DNA of 64,000 bases from contig NC_134023.1 of NCBI RefSeq assembly GCF_040712315.1, forward strand, positions 30,848,088 through 30,912,087, in the 5' to 3' direction. Source of the stretch: Castanea sativa. Its lineage: Eukaryota > Streptophyta > Magnoliopsida > Fagales > Fagaceae. The notes below the pieces were generated by a model, which made no database searches, was not told the DNA's origin, and worked only from the letters and a program-made list of their open reading frames with translations. Shown here piece after piece: positions 10,835 to 21,507 of this stretch. A program made the position numbers and the translations under genes. Within the stretch, counting starts at the first letter, position 1, and every line of letters begins with the position of its first letter.

Positions 10835-12409
10835 AGCATTAGTGTTTGTGTCGTAGTTTAGATTGTGTTTTTTTTTTCTTTTTATTATTTTTGTTGTTTT
10901 GTTTTCTATCTCCTTTTGCAGGTGTTAAAGTTTTTTTTTTGTTCATTTATATTCATCTCTTCAAGGAACTCTCCGTAATCTTTACTCTTTATTGTTTTTC
11001 CTTGTTAACATTGAGGACAATGTAAGTTTTAAGTTGGGGGGAAGAACTTGAGATGATTTGCATTTGGTTTTATTTTATGTTAAATTTTTTTGGGGGTTTA
11101 TTTTTGGTGATTTTTGTTTTTTTTTTAGTCCAATTTTCAACAAAAAAAAAAAAAGTGTTGCTTTAGCAAGAGTTTTAAGTCGAAGTTCTTTATGCTACTT
11201 CTATCTAAAGAATTCCACTGTTTCTCATGCTCAACTATTATGCACATGCACTTTAGCCACATGAATATGTTTCTTGGTTGAGAGATAGAGATGACTTTGA
11301 AAATCTTGAAAATAAAATGTAAAGACTATTACCCAAGTGAGTTCTTGAGCCATTCATTTTTTTAGAGCGTTATTTTCTTTTGATGGCATTTTTCATTTGA
11401 AAGCACATAACTTTGTTGTTGCTTAGTCTCATTATTCTTTGATTTTGTCGGATGCTAAGAATTCATCAATTTTATGCCACACTTGTATATGTTAAAGTCA
11501 TGGATTTTGAAGAACTATCCCAATCCTTAAGAGATGATTTTAGGCCATCTTTGTTAATTTTGAGCCTTTATTATTTTCTTTCTTGATACATTACCGCTAG
11601 TCACCCATTTGAGCCTATTATTTTAGTCATTCTTTCTCAGACCCTTTCCTAAAGTGTTCCAACAATTAATGCAAACAAATTGTCTTATTGTGGTAAATTT
11701 GTGGTGAAATAGTTGGAAGAAAAGGAGGACTCACTAAAAAAAAGGCATCATAAACAGAAAAGCAAAAATGTTGAAAAAAAAAAAAAGGAATGTGAAAGAG
11801 GAAGAAATAGAGAATGAATTTGTTGATGAAATTTTGAAGAAAGAGAGAAAGTGAAAGTGCAACATTCAAGAAACTTGAGAGGATAAATCAATTGTCATAT
11901 ACTTAAAAGAAGTTGTCTCTCAAATTATTCTTGGGAACACTTTTTATTTTTACCTATATCCTTTGTTCTAAATTCCTCCTCTTTACTTCACATTATGTCC
12001 CAATGAAATTCCTATTTGATCTTAAGGAAGGTATGGTTTGGATCTTGACATGACTAATCAATGTGTGTGGTGTAATATTCTCAGTGTTTGGCATCCTTTC
12101 ATGAGACTATAAATGTCATTTATTTTACTTCATCGTTCTTCATCTTATTTATATGTGAGATATTAGTCTTTGTTCTACATTAATTTTTTTTTTTTAATCC
12201 AAACTTAATAAGGAGTAAAACTCTATCTCTCTAACAAATCTAACTTTAACTCAAACTCAAACATTGATAATTTATCTCCAAATTTGTAAGATTAATCATG
12301 AACACTATAAAAGCAAAGCAAACCCCAATATTTTTTTTTAATGCTAAATAGACGTATGAGTTCTTCTTATGTTATTTTCTTCTCCTCTACTTTATTAAAA
12401 AAAAAAATT
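10835..12409 (+). other. 3' untranslated tail of the gypsy element
   Basis: After the integrase stop comes TTGAGGACAATGTAAG, then a purine-rich tract AAGTTGGGGGGAAG at 11031-11044, a pattern common at the 3' end of this gypsy group and a plausible polypurine tract. Beyond it are poly(A)/poly(T) runs and an A/G-rich block at 11700-11860. I could not fix a right LTR here. The short open frames in it show no recognisable product. Confidence 0.5.
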
Positions 12410-12414
12410 ATTTT

Positions 12415-13144
12415 TGATGAGGTATGATAAAATACAACTCCAATATCGTCCATGACGGTCGTCCAAGACAAGGACGGGAAAACGAATGTTATAAAAATCT
12501 CGTCTGTGACAAGATCGTCCATGCAAGAGGATGCTTGGACGAGCCCCACATGGTAGTAAAAATTGAAGTTTATTATGACAAAACCGCTCCGTCTCGTCCA
12601 AGAGAGCCGTCCAAAACAGAGGATACATCCCACATAGGAAGGTCATCTATATAAGGATAACCATCCGTGAGAAGGTCCTCCATAGAAGAACGACCTTCCT
12701 TGGAAGCAAGGTACGCTCGTCAAGAAGACCCCTAGACGAGCCCTTGACACTTAGGAAAATTCCCGGTTTAGTACTACAACTCCTTATCACATGCATAACT
12801 TCCAGTGACAGTTATATTAAAAAATGTAACTCCTAAATGGTTGTGGAAGTTATCCTTGAACCTTCAAACCTCCTCAAATATAGGGGAGGTTACAAGTCTA
12901 ATAACCGTTTCCAGGGTGCACTTTATAAACGCCCATTCAGACCAGACAAATGGACATTTTTACATTTCCTGACAAGTTAGAACTCCAAAATTTAAGAGAG
13001 AAAACTAACTTTGCTATCGGAGGGTTCTTAGCCGGCAATCCCGGTTACCTTTGATCATTGTTCTTTCTTTTTTAGGCTTTCAAGACAATCATCACACCTT
13101 TGAAATCCGAAGCATCCAGTCGACTGATTTTCTTTGCATCATCA
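12415..13144. mobile_element. Solo LTR, 730 bp, target duplication ATTTT
   Basis: The sequence opens TGATGA and closes TCATCA (inverted ends) and is flanked by ATTTT at 12410-12414 and 13145-13149. It contains a GTCGTCCA/CGTCC-rich part, a TATATAAG near 12648 and a GGAGGGTTCTTAGCCGGC block near 13020 of the kind seen in gypsy LTR ends. No internal domain is present, so it is best read as a product of LTR-LTR recombination. Confidence 0.8.
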
Positions 13145-13149
13145 ATTTT

Positions 13150-13966
13150 TATGGTTTTTCATGTATTTTTTAAAAAGTAATTTTCGTACATAAACCATCA
13201 AACTCTCTTTAGCCGTTTTTTACAAGATAAAAAAGTTTGCAATAATTGAAATTATTCTTTTGAATATAACCCATCTTTCTTTTATATTTCTCTATTGTTT
13301 AGTCATATATATAGTGTTTTGTTTCAATAATTTCTAAGCAGTGAATCATCCAATTCTTTAAAAAAAATTTGTCTTTCAGAAGTTTTAATATCTAAATTTT
13401 TGAATTATTTTTTTGCATTATCTGAAACTATCTGATAAATTTTTTGTAAGTCATTGCACGTTCAAGCAATGACTTCTTCATCAAATTGTAATACAAATTG
13501 AAGTCATAAAAAAGCAAATTATATAATGGTATAATTTCTTAATTTTTTTATAAAATTATTTTATTTTATCTCACAAATAAGTAAGTTTTCATACATAGTA
13601 CAGGGTAGCGACTAATTTTTTATATTTGAATTCTTCATGTCAACATGGGAGATTTGATCATAGTATAGGTTAGCAGAATTGGTAGCCTGGCGGCCCTGGC
13701 CCATGTTTTTCAATCAAAACCATTTTCTTATTGTTTGAGCGATGGTTTATGCTTGTTTTTAACTGGGCCTATATATTACATATAGCGCAATTATGTTTGG
13801 GCTCTCTAATGCCTACCCTAGCCCATTGCTAAATATGGACTCAAATTATGAAAACCCCTTCACACTTCGAGTTCGAGAAGATATCTCCTAGACCTGCTGT
13901 ATGCAGCGGGACACTCAGACTTAAAATCGTAACTGTCATAATCGAATTGGGAATTAATCCGACTGG
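13150..13966. other. No gene seen
   Basis: AT-rich spacer with homopolymer runs. No open frame with a recognisable product and no clear repeat borders were seen. Confidence 0.5.
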
Positions 13967-14221
13967 TTCAGTAGTTTGTTGGTTCAACCAGTAATTCACT
14001 GATTGAATCAAGTTTGATATTTATAATCAATATATTTTATAATTGTGAAAAATAATTAATACAGTACTAAATATAATACAAGAAATTAAAAAGAATTCAG
14101 TAGTTTGTTGGTTCAACCAGTAATTCACTGATTGAATCAACTTTGATATTTATAATCAATATATTTTATAATTGTGAAAAATAATTAATACCGTACTAAA
14201 TATAACAAGAAATTAAAAAGA
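13967..14221. repeat. 129-bp tandem duplication
   Basis: The block TTCAGTAGTTTGTTGGTTCA... starts at 13967 and again at 14096 with few changes over the unit. Its GGTTCAACCAGT core resembles plant MITE ends, and a related sequence occurs near 39660-39800. The two copies are recent relative to the surroundings. Confidence 0.85.
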
Positions 14222-14724
14222 AAGGGTTCAAAACGAAAAAAATGAAACAATTAACTCAACAAATAAACTAGTTATAATACAATACGTAACATGACATGAA
14301 TTTAGGAAATTATTAATACTAACAAATTATTCATGCCAATTATCAAATATCCAAATCATAAAGTCTAAAGTTTTGAAACAACATATTTGTAAATTGCACT
14401 CTCCTCTCTTGAAGATTTCTGTTATTACACTCACGTCTCTTTTAATCTAGAGTTTTAAAAAATTTCAAAGTTCCTATTTTACCCTATGTTTAAAGGACAA
14501 AATTCAGTTACAAAATTAATTGTAGCCTTAAGCTATAACCATACTCAATATTTTTTTATTGGAGGTAAATTTTGACAAATCCACCATTGAATTACCTCTT
14601 CTTCTTATTCTCTTCATTCTTGCAAATTTTCTAAAAAATTAAAGATCAATAGCTATATTATCAGTAAATTAGTTAAATAGCAAGTTTTTGTAATTTAAAA
14701 TTATACATAAAATATAAGCTTATA
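14222..14724. other. No gene seen
   Basis: AT-rich spacer between the 129-bp duplication and the solo LTR. Nothing codes here that I can recognise. Confidence 0.45.
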
Positions 14725-14729
14725 GATCA

Positions 14730-15567
14730 TGTAAGGACACAATTCGAGCCTTTGACCCAAAATCAGAAGGGAAATAGCTTAAAAGGCCTTTTTACAATAA
14801 ATTTGTAGAGAGTGTGCTTGAAATCTAGGTTCTAAAGATGGTTAAACAACAAAGAAAGATGAGCTTTGGGATCAATGGCATACATAAGGAGTTGTTTATA
14901 TGAATATGAATGAAAAATCCTCCTCGGACACAATCCGAGGATAGTTTATAATACTGTTTTTCAAGATAGATTACAATTGCGAATAGTCAAATCTACAATC
15001 TCTTCTTTCTTCTTTTTCTTTTTCCAATCCCTCTGTTACCGAAGGTCCCTTCTTTCTTGTATACTCCCTCCTTCTTCTCCTTCTCATCTTCCACTTCATG
15101 GTTAGACCGCTGGTTTAGATACTTGTCCCATCCATTTTTCCTAAAGTCTCTGGAGACAGGGGCCAAGTTTCAAACCTGATGTTCAGGTCCCATTTCTCCA
15201 TTAATGCAGCCAGAATATCAGTTGCAGAGTCTTTAATGTTGGGGCAGTGGTAGCAGCTTTATCTTAGATATTCCATCGCCCTTTCTCTTATCCTCTACAT
15301 GTACCGTGTCTTCCCTAAACCATAAGAATTTCTATAACATAGCCTGGGGATATCAAACAACCCTTCTCTTACCTCGGCTTCACTAGCCGAGGACACAATC
15401 TTCCTCGGACATATTTATTCAGACATTATCGCTTCTTTACCTAGTATTTTCTTCATGAGTTAAGATTCACACACCCTCGGATCACTTGATGTCCTCGGAT
15501 TGGGCTTTTAGCCCAAAAGATATTCTTGGGCTACCCTTCATAAATTACTGGGCCCAATGACTCTACT
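14730..15567. mobile_element. Solo LTR of the TGTAAG family (copy 1)
   Basis: It starts TGTAAGGACAC and shares with 27559-28318 a CCTCGGAC...CCGAGGA block, pyrimidine-rich middle, CCATTAATGC(A/G)GC(T/C) motif and a second CCTCGGA stretch. GATCA occurs at 14725-14729 and 15568-15572, a likely 5-bp target duplication, although the right end reads CTACT instead of the usual CA. No coding domain is present. Confidence 0.65.
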
Positions 15568-15572
15568 GATCA

Positions 15573-16276
15573 TATAGTAAATAATATCCTATTGACACAA
15601 AATTTGACATGTGTATTAAGAGCGTAAAGAACATACAATTCAACAATTAGATTTTCAAAATATGTAATAATGTTAATTTTATTAAGTAAGGTTGTAATCT
15701 TAGATTACAACCAATTTTGTAATTAAACTTTGTCTATGTTTAAACCATCACGTACATCCTATCTAATAGGAAGTTTGGGATTTTATAAAAGTTTTTCCGG
15801 CATTTTTAAAACCATTGTTTTCAATCATCCAAAAGATATCAATGTAAATAGTTTGCATTTTAGAAATATGAACATCTTATTTCAAACAAGAAGTAAGGTA
15901 AGGGTAATTACAAAAAACTTAACAGGTCATTGCAATTCCCTTATAAACATTCTCATTTTCCCATATAGCTATGGTGCATACACATTGTAAAAATACAAAT
16001 ATAAACATGATTAGGGTAAAAACCAGGAGACTGTGATTTTAAGTCACAATTTATATACAATTTGAATGTGCATGTAATTTGGTGTGTGGAATAAACATCA
16101 CCCATATGTTTCGTACTCACACATGAACACTCGCCCTTTTCTATAACACGTCAACACTTTATAAAACTAAACAACAAAGGCCAACAATTTGCTGGGGGTG
16201 AAGTACTTAGAAGTTAGATATTAGAATGGTCTCACCGTCATTGGAACCATTTGGTCATGGGTTTGCCATTACGTTG
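15573..16276. other. No gene seen
   Basis: AT-rich spacer. An open frame at 15730-15990 has no recognisable motif and looks accidental. Confidence 0.45.
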
Positions 16277-16677
16277 TCGATAACTAGAGGTGGCAATTTT
16301 TATTCATATCCATGAACCCGCCCATTACCCACCTTATTTGAATAAGTCTTAACCCAACTCATTTGAGTATTTGGGTTAAATGGATAAAGACTCATTTGAT
16401 TATTTAATTAGATGGGTCTAAATGGATAAATCCACTAATACCCACTAAACCCATCTAAAATTTAAAATCAAATAAACCCACTAAACCCTTCTAAAATCTA
16501 AAAACTTAAATTAACTAGATTTCTAAGCCCAAAGCCCTCAGTCTCACTCTCCCTCAGATTTTCTCATTAGCCAAACACTTTCCCAAACACTTTAACCTCT
16601 AGATTTCTAAGCCCAAGCACTTTCCCTCAGATTTTCTCAATAACCAAACAAAAGGAAATTCTAGGGAGAGAACGGGG

Positions 16678-17033
16678 ATGGAATCAGAGTTCGTTGCGCT
16701 AATCGACTCCTATCGCGAGAAATGGTACTCGCTCCAACGCAGTGATCTGAAGACGACCCACTAGCAGGAGATCCATGCCCGTTTCGATGGAGAAGCTGAG
16801 GAAACGGTACCGCACGGAGATCCATGCCCGTTTCAAGGTTTATCTCCTCCTGGGTCCATTTCAAGATCATGGACACCATGGGGAAAGGTCCTTCGGCTAA
16901 GCCTTGAGTCAACAACCCCGATAGCGACGAAAACGACAAAAACAACGATGAAGGGCTCGACGTTGAGAATGACGAAGAAGAAGATCAAAATTTGTACGAA
17001 GAGTTCAAGAATGGAGGGTCGAACATGAGGCAC
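16678..17033 (+). pseudogene. Trihelix transcription-factor gene fragment captured by hAT
   Basis: Translating in changing frames gives an N-terminal piece with LIDSYREKWYSLQR, then MEKLRKRYRTEIHARF, then WVHFKIMDTM followed by an acidic Asp/Glu/Asn-rich tail and DQNLYEEFKNGG. The pattern of Trp-containing helix, K-[KR]-[KR]-Y and W.HF/MD matches the trihelix DNA-binding family related to ASIL/6b-interacting proteins (family knowledge). A TAG near 16762 follows LKTTH, part of the DNA-binding domain is missing, and GAGATCCATGCCCGTTTC is duplicated (16770, 16819), so this is not functional. The GC content exceeds the surroundings, as expected for a gene fragment. A host exon under attack is unlikely because the piece sits wholly inside the hAT borders. 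Confidence 0.6.
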
Positions 17034-17539
17034 ATGAGTTTTTTTTTTTTTTTCATTTTTAGAATTTTTCTGTTTGGTTGCTGAGAAAGTTTTGAGAAAA
17101 TTAGGGAAAAACTGTATTTTAGAGTTTAGACTGAAGTTCAAGTTAGTTCTATGAGTATTTTTTTTGTTTGCTTAAAAGATTGTTTGATTAGCTAGGTATT
17201 GGTCTGGGTGAGGAGAAGTTCTGTTTGTTTTGTGAGAAAGTTTGGAAAAATAAATGAAAATGAAGTGGTTTTTTTTTTTTTTTTTTTAGTCCGAAAATGA
17301 AGTGGTTGATGTTGTTATAAAGCTAAAAGATTTTAATCCGATTTTCAAGGGTCCTATTTGGTTTATGAGAAATTTTGTAGTTGCTAACTTAATGGGAAAA
17401 TCTAGTAACAAGTTATTTATTTGGGTCATATTGGGTTAAATGGGCGGGTTACTAATTAAATGGGTTGGGTGGATAATGGATAATTAATTTATATATAAAC
17501 GGGTCATAAATGAATAAATGGGTAATTACACATCCAACC

Positions 17540-18113
17540 TAGGGGTGGCAAAATTTGACACGACCCGCGAACCCGACACGACACGAATTAGTAGGTTATG
17601 GGTTGAGACTTAACGGGTTCATGTCATGTTTGGGTTAACACGGCTAACCCGTTTGATAAATGGGTTGGGTTAGTGTTGAACACATAAAACCCGTTTGACC
17701 CGTCTGACCTGTTTAATTAAATGATATTTTACCAATATACCCTTCAAACTCTTGGTATATAAACTTATTAGTTGTTGTGATTTATTTTCTTTGATATATT
17801 GTGATTAATTATTTGTGATATTGGGATATGCTTTAATTTTGAATGATTATTTGTGATGCAGTTACTCATTAGTTCTAAATTTTATATTAAAAATATTTAT
17901 TTGTTTGTTTTTTCATTAATTATTATTTTTCATTTTGATAAAAGCTGATAAACAGGTCAACACGACTGACCCATTTAATAAATGAGTCGTGTTAGGGTTG
18001 AGGAATCTTGACCCGTTTAATAAACATGTCGGGTTAGTGTTGACCTATGTAGTCGAATACTCATGACTTGACATGACACGAACCCGACACGCGAACACAA
18101 ATTGCCACCCCTA
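17540..18113. mobile_element. Nested hAT MITE, 574 bp
   Basis: The ends are TAGGGGTGGCAAAATTTG and, inverted on the right, TAGGGGTGGCAATTTGTG. Flanks ATCCAACC (17532-17539) and TTCCAACC (18114-18121) form an 8-bp duplication with one change. Many GACACGACCCG/GGGTTAG subterminal motifs are present and no coding sequence. Confidence 0.88.
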
Positions 18114-18180
18114 TTCCAACCCATTTATGACCCAACCCATTTACAACCCAACCCACCCATTTGCCACCCCTATCGATGAC

Positions 18181-19008
18181 CTAAGCTAACAACACTTTGC
18201 TCATAACTTGTAATAAGTTATTTATATTTGGTGCGCAATCTTAAGTACAGCAAATCCCACAGATCAGCATAGGTTAATTGCAAAAAATGATAAATAAAAA
18301 TTCCAAACTGACTTTACTTATGAATCATAGCTTTTCTGGTTAAACCGACAGTATAGTTCAATTATAATCAGTGAGTTCTGTTGTATGTTTATGAGCCATT
18401 GGACAACTTAGATGATGTTTTAAGATAATGGGCCTAGTGGTGGATCAAACACACTCACAACTGGTCTGTCACGTGTGAGATCTTAAAAGTTTTGTTTTGG
18501 GCATTTAATCTTTGCTCCTCTGTTCTTCTTCTTCTTCTCCCATAATTTTTCTGCACTCATTTTTTGGTTGTAAGGAAAAGCAAATTTAAAGCTGTTCTTG
18601 ATTCACTGTGATTGAAAGTGCGTCCATTGCGAAAACCGTTCCTATAATCTAACCTTGGATTGAGAGAGCATATTGCACTGAGTTCTACTCAGGGTTGCAC
18701 AAGACAATGCTATCTAGCTCTCTTTTTAATTTTCCATCAGTGCTAATTTTTTAGAGTAATGTATTGTTGAATCAAAACATTTTTTTTTGCAGCTAAGTTC
18801 TAATACGATGTACCAAAATCAAGTAGTTGTAACTTATAATGATCTATATTAATAGCTTTTGATATAAATTAAGAAATGATCTTTTAAAGTAATTGAATCC
18901 TTACAACACATTGACGCAGGAGAAGGTATTTCAGTATTTGATATCATCGAAACATATCACGTAGACTTCCATATAAGAATGTAATATATTCCCATGAAAT
19001 TTAAAAAA
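18181..19008. other. No gene seen
   Basis: AT-rich spacer between the hAT element and the LINE. I see no supported coding exon. Confidence 0.45.
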
Positions 19009-19146
19009 AAAAAATAGTCTCTCCTATTTTCTAGCAGTTTATCTCCCTCGTTTTTCACGAGAACTCCCTCCCTAGGGTTTCCTACGGGGCTGCTTTTTTT
19101 GCTTTCTTTTTGCCATTGTTTTTCCTCTGCCGTGGAGTTCACAAAC

Positions 19147-20437
19147 ATGGCAGACGATGTTTCACAAATCCTAGAGAAGATGAAGTTAATCTTGGAATAA
19201 GAAGAGACAATCAACATATCTGATGAAAGTCAACAAGAAGAATTAGAGAGCTGTGCCTTGAGTCTTATTGGGAAGTTTTTAACTTGCATACCTTTTAATA
19301 AAAAGCAGCTTTGGTGACACTCAAAAAAGCTTGGGGATCGGAGGATAGTGTGCAAGTGGTTGAAGTACGGTCAAACTTGTTTCAGTTTAAGTTCAGATCT
19401 AAATTTGAGTTGAACAGAGTCTATAAGGGAGGCCTATGGAGTTTTGATAATCAACCACTACTATTAACAAGATGGAAGTTGGGGATGACGGCGACAAATG
19501 TTAAGTTTGATTCAATAGCTCTATGGATACAAATATGGGGGCCACCTTCTGAGATGAGATCTGCCCAGGTAGCTGAGGAGGTGGGGAACCGATTAGGGAG
19601 GGTGTTGGAGGTTGAGAGAAGGCATAACACTGATAGTTAGAATTTTTTTATGCGGTTAAGGTGACTATTCCGTTAGACAAAGAGATAAGTCGTGGGCTTT
19701 CTTGGCAGGTTCGGATGGGAAAAAATATTGGGTGGATCTTAAGTACGAGCGATTTCCGATATTGTGCCACTACTGTGGACTGCTTGGGCATGAACTACGG
19801 TTTTATGCTTAGTATATTAGCAAAACAAAATCTGGGACTAAGGTTAAATGCAGTTGTGGCGATTGGCTGAAGGCTTCGGGGGGTAGAATGAGATCACCAC
19901 AGAGGAGGGAAGTTACGTAGAATGATGAGTATGTGGAAAAGAAAGGTATCCGTAAGGGTTAGTCCGCTTCACAGAATATGGCAGAGATGGGAGCCAGCGG
20001 TGGTGGGGAAGGGAGTAAACATACCAACATGGTTATGGAGGGCGTGGGGGGTGGTACCGAAACTGTGGGAGAAGATTGGGCTGACAATGGGAACATAGCC
20101 CAAGATTCAAAGGAGTGGGGATGTGAATAAGGGAGGTGGAGATTCTGGTTCCTTAAGTTTGGGAGGGCAGAAACCATGCTCACACAAGAGGTCCAAGGTG
20201 GCGCCAACAGTACAGGAAGAGCACGTGCAAATCAGTAGTGCTGGGGTTGGGCTGAACAACATAAGAAAGCCCTCTACATGGATCAGACTGGTCCAGATGG
20301 ATGTTGGGCCTATGGGAATATTAAAAGAGGGAGCTAAATCCATTTTGGGGAAAAGAAACAACCTGGTTATGGTAGCTGATGGGGAGGCAGAGGTAGACAA
20401 GAATATTTGGAAAAAGGGAAGGTTTGTGAGGACTTAA
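19147..20437 (+). pseudogene. LINE ORF1 (RNA-binding, CCHC), broken
   Basis: ATG at 19147 starts a frame that stops after 17 codons at 19198. The body (19311-19640) resembles the DUF4283-type RNA-binding domain of plant LINE ORF1, with the SLW/ALWIQIWGPP landmark. Further on CHYCGLLGHEL (about 19765) is a zinc-knuckle remnant lacking a clean final Cys. The product would coat LINE RNA. Multiple shifts separate the pieces. Confidence 0.75.
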
Positions 20438-20483
20438 CTATAACTAAAGCAGTGGGGGTGTTGCAACACCCTTGCCGAGAGCA

Positions 20484-21310
20484 ATGAGGCTTTTAAGGTG
20501 GAATTGCAAAGGGCTTGGGAATTTTTGGACAGTTCAAAGCCTTCACAAATTAGTAAGGGAACAAGCTCCCGATGTATGTTTCTTAATGGAAACAACGTTG
20601 GATCGAAGTGGTTTTGAGAAGCATTGTGGTGATGTACCTTTTAAAAATAAACTAATAGGAAAAAGCCTAATTCGGGTGAAGGGTTGGCTTTGCTTTGGAA
20701 GGAGGAGGAGGTGACTTTAGATGTTATTAATTTTACTGATAACCATATTTTTGCTAAGGTCGTGGAGAAGGATGGTTTTGTGTGGTTTCTCACAGGGTTT
20801 TATGGATGGCCAAAGGCAAATGAAAAGCAGAAGTCTTGGGTGCTTTTATCTCATCTAAAGTCTTTTGTTAAGGGTCCATGGTGTTGTATTGGGATTTCAA
20901 TGCTATACTTCACGCATCGGAAAACAAAGTGTTAATGTACCTTACCATAATCAGATGGACAATTTCTGGGTTGCTTTGGAGAATTGTGAGTTGACAAGTT
21001 TGGGTTTTACTGGGCATAAATTTACTTGGACAAACCGGCGGCCCGAATCAGCCCACACAAAGCAACAATTGGATAGAGCTGTTGCTAACAAAGATTGGAT
21101 CGAAAAGTTCCCTGCTAGTTCGATTTCTCATTTGTTCAGCCATGCTTCTGATCATATTCCTATTCTATTGAGAACTAAGAATGATAGGCGACTTAGGGGA
21201 AGGGGTGCTGGTGGTTTTAAGTTTGAAGAGAGTTGGTTGTTATGGGATGATTGTGAGGAAGTGGTGCATAGGGCATGGACAAAAGGTGGGTAGGGCAGTC
21301 CGGGTTTGAG
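20484..21310 (+). pseudogene. LINE ORF2 endonuclease domain, broken
   Basis: ORF2 opens with MRLLRWNCKGLGN, the N-terminal motif of AP-like endonucleases that nick the target for reverse transcription. METTLDRSGF follows, then FTWTNRRP (about 21022) and a SDHIPIL motif near 21147 with the catalytic Asp-His. Frameshifts occur near 20690 and 20900, and a stop TAG lies at about 21291. Confidence 0.8.
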
Positions 21311-21507
21311 GGGTGTTATGGACCAAATCCAAGGATGTTGATTTGAATGCGTGGGGTTCTTTAACGACAAAACTTGAAACAGAGGAAATATAAAGATTAC
21401 AAAAGAAGCTGGAAGTGCTGAATGCAGAGGAGATGACTGAAGATAGCAGAAGTGAATTTCTTGAAGTGAGTAAAAAGTTGGATGATTTTTGGCATCAAAG
21501 GTCCTGA

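Larger units (their letters stand above)
16285..18172. mobile_element. Non-autonomous hAT element with nested hAT MITE and captured gene piece
   Basis: The left end is TAGAGGTGGCAATTT and the right end, read inward, is TAGGGGTGGCAAATG. The element is flanked by TCGATAAC (16277-16284) and TCGATGAC (18173-18180), an 8-bp duplication with one change, typical of hAT. Subterminal ACCC/GGGT-rich motifs lie near both ends. It holds no transposase. Its interior carries a plant gene fragment (16678-17033) and a second element (17540-18113). Without the inner insertion it is about 1.3 kb. Confidence 0.85.
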
